Assembly (NCBI RefSeq): GCF_001039355.2
Contig: NW_019775477.1
Coordinates: 263,316-327,315 of the forward strand
Length of the DNA: 64,000 bases
Origin: Lingula anatina
Lineage: Eukaryota > Brachiopoda > Lingulata > Lingulida > Lingulidae
Direction of reading: 5' to 3'
The position numbers and the translations under genes were made by a program. The notes under the pieces are model-generated. The model was not told where the DNA came from, ran no database searches, and was given only the letters and a program-made list of their open reading frames with translations. The stretch's first letter is position 1. Each line of letters begins with the position of its first letter. This document shows, in pieces, positions 24,417-34,014 of the stretch.

Positions 24417-26398
24417 ATGAGCGAAAGTGATCTGAAAGCCAAATTTTCAGAGTACTGTGAGTTTGGAAAGGACACAATCAGTGTTAAAAACCTGACCAGA
24501 ATGTTTACAGATTGCGACCTGTTTAACGCAAAGTTTAGTTTAAATCAGTTAGAAATCTTATTCGCTAAGGTAAAAGGAAAGGGGTAAGTCATTTTATTTC
24601 TTGTTCTGAATCTAATCCTTTTGCTGTCAGTGTTTGATTTTGCACGAACGTTTAAGCAGGTTGCCACGCCTTATTGTGTTTAACATAAGATTTAATTGGC
24701 TACTTAATTTGAATAAAATGCCGGATGAGTTTGGAAATCAGCATGATAGGATTACAGTTTACAAAATTTATTGGAATTTATTTTGCTGCATGCATGCTTG
24801 TTTATCACGTTCTCACCATAAGTGCCAAACTTTAACTTTGTATTTAATTTAATGGAAAGTTTTGTTTGATAAAAAGTCATTTGGAGCTTTTTGGTGTCTC
24901 GCAATCATGTTTTCTTTGAGTAAATGTCGGTTTGGTTTCATTTCGTAGTCAAAAAGAATATTTTTAAAGCCATCACATGTCGAAAAAAGTCAAAGTGTAT
25001 TTTGCTTTTAATGATAGGGATATTTCGTTAAATAGTGTGCACTGTTCGGTTTACAGTGAGCATAAGGTCTAGCAAATATGTATATACAGCCATTGTATTG
25101 CAGGTCAAGGGAAATAAACTTTCAGGACTTTGAGGCTTTGCTGGGCAATATAAAACTTAACGATGCATATGACTATCACTCTGATATTATTAGAGCCAAG
25201 ATTGCAGGTTGTGTTAGACCCTGGTACAGCTCGAAAAACTGTAAGTTTACATGTACTGGACCCCGTTCAATTTATAATCATTAGTTGACAACGCTCAGCT
25301 AGTTGACTTAGCAAAGTCGACTATACTGTAGCCGACTACGAGTGTTTCACAAAGAAAATAAAATTCTAGCTTCCTACGTCTTAGTTAACTCTCTTGTTTC
25401 CAATCTGGTAAACTGATTGCAATCAGCAAGAGTCCCCGTGGAGTTAATGCGCATTAACTACTTCGACATAAATCATTCTGAAATTTCCCAAACACTTAGA
25501 CGAGTCTTAACATATAATTAGACATCGATTAAGGGGTGCTCCCTTGGGCAGATGTTTTACCTCCAATACATCTTGTACCCATCATACGCCAATCAAAATT
25601 AATCCAGTTAGTGCCATGTTGAGCTTAAGGACGCCATTCAAGTGACCCCCTTACTCCAGCTAAAGTTGCCAGTCTTCCTCGGTGTTTCAGAACACAGGCC
25701 ATTCAGAACAGTAGATCAGAGGTTCTACTGATCCACGGGTCAAATATGGCGGACCCTACATGAGAAAAAGAACCAACTAATCCGCTGATGGTTTCCCCGC
25801 CTCCACACGCGCCGCCCTTGCAGGTGTCTAGCTAGTAAACCTCGGGGTCGTGATTTAATCCTTTTAATGGCGCGTGTGGAGCCTGGGAGACCAGCGGATT
25901 AATCGACCCTTCTTTCATGTAGGACCCGCTATATTTGATCCGTGGCTCAGTAGATTCTCTGATCTTCTCTTCTGAATGGCTTCTAATACTGCTTGATGTG
26001 AAAATAATCTTTACCCATAATTGACCAAATGTGAACAATTGACCATGGTCCTTGTACATCACTTTTGAATAAAAATTTGCTTTGCTGAGCTTTCAGCATT
26101 AGTTATTTTTGTTTCATTTTACTTCTTTATCTTTTTTATTTTCCATGCCCTGGACACTTTTCTATTACATTGTAACTCAAGTGGATGTTGAAACTGCTTA
26201 CTTGAATGCAATATTTTGTATGTCATGTAATTTTGTAAATAACTCAGAAAATATCTGGTTTCAGTGCGCAGAGAACATTGGGATAGAATTGATGAGTCTG
26301 GTAATGGCAGGGGGTTTGGAGGACGTGAAGATGTTGCTGACAACAGTGGATATGGTGGAGGTTACCAGGGCGCTGGAACATATGACCCCAAGCACTGA
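24417..26398 (+). CDS. TPPP: TPPP/p25-alpha family protein, copy A
   Basis: Three exons: 24417-24583 (exon starts at 24395), 25104-25240 and 26265-26398, giving 145 residues from the internal ATG and ending in the TPPP-like tail YQGAGTYDPKH. The N-terminal exon is the p25-alpha helical core (SESDLKAKFSEYC, MFTDCDLFNAKF). Family knowledge: TPPPs bind tubulin and stabilise microtubules or cilia. Compared with copy B, exon 2 has lost 2 bases near its end and exon 3 has lost 19 near its start. Together this is 21 bases, so the frame is restored across the intron, with the intron phase changed from 0 to 1. The SHKERFDE motif is degraded to HWDRIDE. The 3' flank is cut short by the next unit at 26,448. 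It may encode a divergent functional protein or be decaying. Confidence 0.75.
25698..25982. mobile_element. R3 element, long form (unit A)
   Basis: About 285 bp with long arms: left GGCCATTCAGAACAGTAGAT and GGGTCAAATATGGCGGACCC, right GGACCCGCTATATTTGATCC and GATCTTCTCTTCTGAATGGC. It lies in intron 2 of TPPP copy A. Confidence 0.8.
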
Positions 26399-27090
26399 AT
26401 TTAGAAACTCAACTTTTCGTAGATTATTATTTTCGTAGATTATATGGCCATGGTATAAGATAAAAAATAAATGAAAAAAGTCAGGATATATAAATTATTG
26501 AATAAGGACAAACAGGTAAGATAAAGTAAAATGAAGTAAGAAGAAATGAAAATAGCATCACATGAAATCATTTTGAATCCCATTTCGTTTTCATTTGGAA
26601 AACCACGGATAAGGGAAGTGTCCAATATGACGTTAAAGGAACAACCCTAAATAGGCCCCACACCAGGCTTGCGTACAAACCGTTGTATTCCAGATGGAAA
26701 TGCAAAGACAATGTACACAATGTTATTAAAAGGTGTTGTCACCATATGAGATAGTAATCTGAAGTGATCGTTGGCAGAGAAAAAAGTAAATTGCATGTAG
26801 TGAAAGTTGTTAATAAGTAGAGAAACATTTCAAATTTTGCAGTGAATCGGCAAAAATTGACGTCGAAAGACGAATGCACGGGTGGATAAAATACTCCACC
26901 TTTAAACATTTTAAATATTCCAAGCGCCTCTGGTTCACTGATTTACTTTAGCCAATAAGACCATCAGAAATAAACCTTTTGCCGCTGCATGCACCTGTGG
27001 AAGTTGATTTGTTGACAACTCGATTGATAGCTAAGAGGGCATTCACAACAAATGATCCTCAAATGTACTGATCCGCGGATCAAATATGGC

Positions 27091-27250
27091 GGAGGTAGTT
27101 TTGGAGTATATGAGAAAAAAGCCACTCTCGCGTACTGCTTCACGGAGGTAGTTTTGGAGTATATAAGAAAAATGCTCTGCTGCAACAGTACTCCACGGAA
27201 GTAGTTTTGAGGTATATTAGAAGAAAGGGAATGCTTGCGTATTGCTCATC
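27091..27250. repeat. Three-unit tandem repeat, period about 54 bp (unit B)
   Basis: Same array as at 19,880, carried along in the unit A/B duplication. Confidence 0.75.
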
Positions 27251-28640
27251 ATTTAGTTACTTTGTGACCATTTTCATAAATTGTAAAATTCGCCAATGTA
27301 TTTGTAATGTTTATCAACATACTTCCATCAACTTGTATTTAAGCTAAAGTAAGGTGTTTATACTTACTTATATTTCCTTCTCTATTCAGTGATTGCCTGC
27401 AAGACCCCTACACCTCCACCGTTCACTGAAATAATATTCTCTGTAAAGTCAAATTAACTAGCAAATAATTGGCAGTGAAAAAAATTTATCTATAAAATGT
27501 AAATTGTATTGGTCAATTTTTGTAGCCTTTTCGATTCCAATGATATATTTGTTAATTATCTTCATGTAACGTTGCCACACGTTAAGACTGTCGTTCTGGT
27601 AAATTTTATATTTTTGGTAATTTATATTTTTTCTGGTATTTTTATGTCCATTTTAATACTACGCTGCAGGATTTTAACTTGATCCCCCTATGTCCAAAAT
27701 ATTGGTATTAGTCCGACAGAGACCACTGTTCTGTTTAAAGTACAAATTCGAAAAATACTTACTGTACACGTAGTACTAGATTGTGCTCATGATTATAAGA
27801 CAGTGGGCACTGTGAGTGTTACGGACCTGATATCTTCAGTTCATTCAGAAAAGGAATCTGTTTTAGTTATAATAGTAGTTATTCATTTTTAGTATATTAG
27901 AATTATCCTACGCGCTAAAGAACCAATAACCTTAAGGCAAAGACAAGACATAGTATTGAATGAATCTACATTTACTCTTTTTCGAAGGGACATATGAAAA
28001 CATTTTGAAATACAAAATTGCAGCGCCGATAATTGACGTACACTGTATACACATGTATCAGCCATTTGGTATTTTGTATGGAACAGCTAGCATATACTGA
28101 ACCATTTACAACCAAAATATACAGAACATTCTCATTCTCTGAGACACTCTCAAAACGTTATATCTCCCAAAGTTCAGAATTGTTAGATCTCCAAAAACTT
28201 TAAATCTTCAGAAAATCCTCAGAAAATGTAATGTACAAACTTAAAACTAATTTTAAGAAACTGATTGCTATCTTACCGATTAATTATTTTATGTTTAAAT
28301 GCCATAGTGTGTTAAATATGCTTTTATCACTCTTTTAGGACTAAATCCAACTTTTAATTGCAAGAAAAAGATTATAATTATTATTATAATTATTATTATT
28401 ATTATTAGCATTATTATTTTACTCTTGTTTCGGTAAATGATTAATCTCTGGAAGAACAGTAGTGTATATTTAACACACTCTTATTTAAAAGGAAACACCA
28501 TTTATGTGCACCAGCACCTTTAGTGTGCAGCAATAAACATGTATGTGTTTAATAAAATTATGTCACGCATATATTATTTCTTGAATTTTTCACTTAGTTC
28601 GGGTTGTCTGGGCAAAAGTTCACGCATTGGTGATGCATGC

Positions 28641-28641
28641 G

Positions 28642-28688
<47 letters not shown>
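28641..28688. repeat. Compound (CT)n(GT)n microsatellite (unit B)
   Basis: Shorter CT part than in unit A, with a GT part of similar length. Confidence 0.95.
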
Positions 28689-28692
<4 letters not shown>

Positions 28693-29675
28693 CAGTTGTT
28701 GTTGCACTTGTTAATACTGTTTTTCACTTCATTTCTCGAAACAGAATCAATGACACCAAACACTTCCCTTGTAATAGAGGTTTCATGTGGAACCATGCTT
28801 CAGCTACATGTAGTCAAAATTCTAAATTCAAGAGGGGACTATTGGTGTGATTTTTTTCAGAAATCGAAGGGGCGGGTCAGGACCCCCTGACCCCCCCCCC
28901 CCTCCCAAATCCTGATATTGTTTACTGGGTGCTAGGTCCAAGTCAGTGGAGTTGACGTGGAGAAAAGATTAAAATACACAAACATTTTCTCGGGGCCCCA
29001 AACCCCACGCGGGGGGTGGGGGGGGGTGGGGGGGTGAGGGCCGGTTTTGCATTTTTGCATGCAATATATGGGGATTTTGTAATTTTCCCCTGTAAGTGAA
29101 GGAGCAGCTATTGATAAAGCATTCATACTGTTATATTTTCTTACCATTAAAAAAAATCAAATTTTGTTTTAAAACCATACAATAAAAGTATTACTTTAAG
29201 AATAATTTGTTTTTGGGTGACCTTATTGTACTTTTGTGCATTATAAATTCACCATACTGCCACATAACTACAGTGGATGGGCTGCTGCTTTAGAATTTAC
29301 TCTTGGATATTACATTGGATTTTTATATGACTAAAAAAGCAGTTATTGATACTTCATTCATACTGTGGTGCTTTCTAACCATTAGATGATATTTAAAGCT
29401 ATTAAAACAGTATATATTTGAGGTTTTATCTTGAAAGGGTATTTGGGGGGGACATATTGGAATTTTAACGAACGCCAATATATCTTCATTCCATTCCCTA
29501 CAACTGAGCCAAATTGCATGCTGGTGGGTTTAAAAATGCACGCTTCCTCACCATTGTTCGACAATATTATAGGGGAAACACGATATGACATAACCGCGCA
29601 TCTTGCGCATGTGCAAGCTTCGTTACTCAAAACAGGTTTTACTAGGCAACAGAGGGGCGTTTACCTGAAACAACC

Positions 29676-29728
29676 ATGGCTCAGAGGCGATATACCGTGT
29701 TTCTTATCCTTCTTATGTTGGATCCCAG
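29676..29728 (+). CDS. Candidate upstream signal-peptide-like exon of TPPP copy B
   Basis: Same 53-base reading as at 22,661 (MAQRRYTVFLILLMLDP plus two bases, then GTTAGT). It would join in frame to the exon at 33,993, reading CYIHSAE before the TPPP start. It lies 4.3 kb upstream of that exon. Because units A and B are recent duplicates, its identity to the unit A exon is not evidence of selection. Confidence 0.35.
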
Positions 29729-29804
29729 GTTAGTAGTAGCAAGCAAATGTACCTTCTTTATAATTATTAATAGTAGTAGTGGTGGTAAATTAGAGTCACC
29801 GTAT

Positions 29805-29963
29805 GGCCGCATTCAGAACAGTAGACTAACTAGTCCGAGGGTTAAATATGGCAACCCACTAAAAATCTAATCCGCTAATAGACACTGAATTGATTCCCCT
29901 TTGGAAAGTATTCAAGTGGGTCGGTCATAGTTGACTAGTTTGTCCACTGTTGACCAACAGATC
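29805..29963. mobile_element. R3 element, short form (unit B)
   Basis: Duplicate of the 22,791 element, with the same left arm and the same degraded right arm. Confidence 0.65.
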
Positions 29964-29974
29964 ATTTGTGGTGC

Positions 29975-30742
29975 ATTCCCAGAGATTTAGATCGATCCAG
30001 AGATTAAGATTTAGATCGACCTAACTTCCTGGGGGTTCAAGCTAAATTGCAGTCAGCCGAGCGCGCACCATAGTAAATTACCCCCTTACAGCTTTTAGTA
30101 GGCGGGACAGACGCTTAGGGGACCGTTCACATGAAAAATCTATTTTCTAAAAATCTAGAAAAAGTAGTATCACTATAAGCTTGTTGAAACATTCCCTGTT
30201 GATAAAAATAGCAAACATTACCTTTCCCGAGACCAGATAGTCCTCTCAGGTGAAACGATCAGCAAAGACCACAAAAGCAACATCAACTGTTTTCGCCTCC
30301 TAGCTCGCATTCTATAAAATCTCATCCTCCGTTGCCGCATCGCTTGCCATCGGATCATGAGGTTTGCACTCATATCTGTCCTGTGTATAGCTTCTTCATC
30401 TTCCTCGTCTTGTTGCTGCACAAAATCGACAAACACATTTTTCAAAGCAACCGCGACCGCCATTTACTTTCTAACTTCCTACTGCGCATGCGTCAAGGTA
30501 TCAGAATCTCCTCCGAGCGCAGCCGAAAATTAATTACAGCTTTGGAAGTAACTCGCTCGCGCTGCCAGTAATTACGCCGCGGGGTATTCAGGGCACAGAC
30601 CGTGATCACAAGTTACCGCCAATAGATTTTTAGAAAATAGATTTTTCATGTGAACGGTCCCTAAGCCGACTAAGCTGACAGTAATCTAGTGAGACTCCCC
30701 AAAGGGATAGATTGATCTAAAATCTATGGGAATGGGGTCTTA
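29975..30742. mobile_element. R2 element split by an inserted foldback element (unit B)
   Basis: The left R2 part runs 29,975-30,117. The right part (TAAGCCGACTAAGCTGACAG to TTCTATGG-like end) runs 30,662-30,742. Between them lies an insert whose ends are GGGACCGTTCACATGAAAAA and its inverse TTTTTCATGTGAACGGTCCC. The intact R2 family has CTTAAG at this point, so TTAA was probably the target. Confidence 0.75.
30118..30661. mobile_element. Foldback element inserted inside R2 (about 540 bp)
   Basis: The ends are inverted repeats of about 40 bp (GACCGTTCACATGAAAAATC and the reverse complement at 30,643-30,661), continuing through TATTTTCTAAAAATC. No transposase is seen. The flanks TTAG and CTAA suggest a TTAA target site with one change on each side. 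Confidence 0.6.
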
Positions 30743-31639
30743 GTTTCAGCTTTGAAGAGAGCCAATCGCTGTAACAAGGGGGGGGGGGACTCCCAAGACT
30801 GGAGTATGTTGAATTCATTGATAACCCTGATATTTTGTTTCTTTCAAACACAGTACACTTGAAATAGTAAGTGAACGAAGTAACTACATATAGGCTATCT
30901 TCATCCTAAATAAACCTATGAAATATAGCACGTGTGATGAGCTTACTTATGCCCCGATTCGACCTATTTTAGTGTGGATCGAAAGGCTTACCAAATCGGA
31001 GTATAAGTTAGACGCTAGTCTACCATAACGCGAAAAAATCAAAATTCATTAATTGTTGGTATATGTATGAGGTACTAGCACATGAGGGTTTTGCGACATT
31101 TATTTTAAGTGCTTCAATTTGACCTTTGTCAAAGATATGGGCTGGTTTGGAGATTTTTTTGAGACTATAGAAAGCGATTCTACATTTTTTTTTTGCTAAT
31201 GTCGGTGGCTATAACGCACCTTTTATTAAAATTACTCCTTGTTTTTTTTTAGGTTCTATGTTGTTGGTTTTTTTTATGTTAAACCCATAATGCTGACTTT
31301 CTTGCTTGTTACCGACTCCTTCGTATAATACTGACAGAATCGCATAATACTGACTCCATCGCATTGTTTTGATTCTACTGCTACTTCAGAAGCCTACTGC
31401 CATAGTTACAGCTACCACATGCTGCCACAGCTTACTTTTATAGTGTACTTCTATCACTTCAGCTTTAGTGACATAACAGAATCAGTGTATGTAGGCCAAT
31501 ACAAAAGCATTCAAATACCTAAATGTTTTTTCAGCACAATAGGGAAACTGACTTATTGAACTGTAAAGAAGGAGTGCCGGGGTCTCAAAATTGTAAGGCT
31601 ATATAGAAAAGAGAGCAGACATTTATACTGGTATTGACG

Positions 31640-31863
31640 TAAGGGAGTTTGAGAGAATTATTGCAACCCGGTGCAGGTTGTCATCACACGACCTGACAGC
31701 GGAGAAGGCACGCTGGTCCCACGTCCCTTTAGAGGATCGGAAATGTAGGCCTATCTGTGGTATCGATGAAATCCAAACAGTAGAACATGCTTTCTGTTTT
31801 GTCCTGTACCAAGCTCTATACGCAAGAAATTTGCTGTGTGAGATTTTAGCTCGTAGAATATCT
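31640..31863 (+). mobile_element. LINE-type reverse transcriptase C-terminal tail, remnant
   Basis: An open stretch reads REFERIIATRCRLSSHDL, followed by a zinc-binding-like Cys-x-x-x-Cys stretch (CRPICGIDE), a His-Ala-Phe and a downstream Cys. This arrangement (basic region, then CxxC and HxxxC) is typical of the tail after the reverse transcriptase in non-LTR retrotransposons. No upstream catalytic part is seen. The end of this fragment is shared with unit A at about 23,410. Inference from motif style only. Confidence 0.45.
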
Positions 31864-32031
31864 TCGGAGAGGAGAACCTACACACGTTATGTTTTCGTTC
31901 TAGTAACTATTTTTTAGGCCATATCGACTCGACTAACTTGCGTATGGATATGTTTTTGTTTTGCAGATTGTAGATATATTTGGTTTATTCTGGGCTTGTA
32001 AAAATACTTTGTACTTTCTGCTCACGTTGGA

Positions 32032-32033
<2 letters not shown>

Positions 32034-32070
<37 letters not shown>

Positions 32071-32071
32071 G
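32034..32071. repeat. (CTAT)n microsatellite
   Basis: Tetranucleotide run. A shorter version is in unit A at about 23,568-23,600. Confidence 0.9.
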
Positions 32072-32448
32072 TCTATGCCAGCAGAGTAACTTCCCCGGGA
32101 ATAAACTGAAAAAAAAAATCTAATTATGTATTTGCTTTTTCTGTACTACAATATAATGTATGTACAACGATTGTACTTTGCAGCAAGTAATATTTATTTA
32201 AGTCTGTCAGGTGGGATAGCCTGCTAGTGTGGGGTGGGTTGGGGTGGGAGGAGGGTTGCCTTAGTAAACCAAAATGGCTGGTTCTGGAATGGGGTGTAGG
32301 CACAGTGTACCACATCGATACCCCCTTACCACCATCCCCAGCCCCAGGGTTTCCAACCTTTCCATCGCCCATTTCTCCCTCCCAAGAAAACCTTATATGG
32401 TGACAATACCGGCGGGAAGAAAAAACATGAAAAATATCAATAGCATTG

Positions 32449-32453
32449 GGTAT

Positions 32454-32488
<35 letters not shown>
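32449..32488. repeat. (TTTA)n microsatellite
   Basis: Tetranucleotide run in unit B without a clear counterpart in unit A. Confidence 0.9.
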
Positions 32489-34014
32489 TATAATACCAGT
32501 AAGAATATCGGTAGCTAATAAAAGTAAAAATGTCATCCATGATATTTTATATTTGTAAAGTCAGATATTTCTTTGCATTTCGTCGCCCTAATAAGCAAAA
32601 TCCGTGCAGTTGTACGACCAAGTAGCAAAGTATACGCTGTTACTGACGCAAGAGGCTAGTACACTCAGTCGCATACACTGAACTTCCCCAATGGATGCAT
32701 GAGAATAGTCGCAAGGTTCAATAGTGCGAAACTTTTTAGCATGTTCATTGGTGTGACATGTTCAATAGTTTGAAGGGCTTTTAGTCTGAAAGAATGAACA
32801 GTAGTATAAAAATGTTAAGTTTAGAGGACTCAAAGGGGTATATCTACCTATATAAGACAAAATGAAAATGGGGATTAAGGTTCAATAAACTTAAGTTTGA
32901 AAATTATCTTTATTATTTAGAATCAAAGCTTATTGTATACTACAAGCACGTACTTCTAAAGGGTGCAATAAATAATTTTAATTTTATTTGACTGATTTGA
33001 TGCTATAAAAAGACATTAATTTAAATAGTTTTATCTATATATATATATTTTTTTCCATACAGTGTAGCTGTTGCAGTCCAATCAATTCTTTATTTACCCT
33101 ATATCGGCTGTTAGACATAAAATTAAGCTGAAATTGTGACTACAGTCGGTGTAAAAAAGGCAAGCTATTGATCGGACATTTCAAAACACAGTTCAGTTTT
33201 TTATATCAGTAACGTGCTAGGATGTAGTCCATTACCCAGCAGTGTTCTTCTGACGGGGAACACATTCACTACAGCCACAAATAAAGTATATCTGTCGACT
33301 ACAGCCGGGGGAGGGTTCGGTTGGTTCGAAAGAACCGCCCTTTTTTTCAGGGAATGGTTCATTCTGGGTAAAATTTGATCTAGGTGCAAAAAGGTGTCAT
33401 TGTTAAAGGTCCACTTTTTCCAATGAAAGCCCCCACCCCCCTTTGAATTTGCTGGCTACGCGACTGTTACCGTGCTTGCATTGTAACAAGCAGGTGACGT
33501 TGAAACAAAGAGGGGTGTATATAGTATAGTCTGTAGCCCTCTACATCTCTTTAGTTGAAAATAATGTGATGTAATGTACACGCTGAAATCACTATAATTT
33601 AATAACCTTGATCCCCTCCCCTCCCCTCTGTTTCCACCCATTGTACATTTAGCTGCCATGTCTCCCAGAGTACTTAGGGCATTTCTTCTTTTGTCCTGGC
33701 ATGTACCAGTAATGCTTTTAAGCATATTAAAATATGAAAATTCAGATTGCACAATTTAAATATCCCCACGAGTCCTGGATCCTTTTTCCTGTGAGAATCC
33801 AAGCACTGTGATGGAAGGGTGTTACTGTAGTGTGCCAAACAGTTCGACCAAAATTAATTAATTTTAAGGAAACGTCACTTTGGTCAAATTGATTGAAATA
33901 CAGCAATGAAAACCGTATTACGTATTAATAAAAAACATTTTTTCTCAATGAAGTGATAATACTGACTATTTAATTTTTTCTTTTATTTGTAGATGTTATA
34001 TCCATTCTGCCGAG

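Larger units (their letters stand above)
19222..26447. repeat. Tandem unit A (about 7.2 kb) containing TPPP copy A
   Basis: It begins with CATGGTATAAGATAAAAAAT, the same module that starts units at 26,448, 37,082 and (diverged) 45,857. Positions 19,222-23,360 align closely to 26,448-30,370, and 23,420-26,400 aligns to 31,880-36,530 with indels. The stretch 19,222-22,660 shows no gene, only repeats and microsatellites. Confidence 0.8.

Noticed and set aside
26109-26438. 109-residue open frame over TPPP copy A exon 3
   Set aside because: It reads the exon in the wrong frame. The in-frame reading gives the known TPPP tail.
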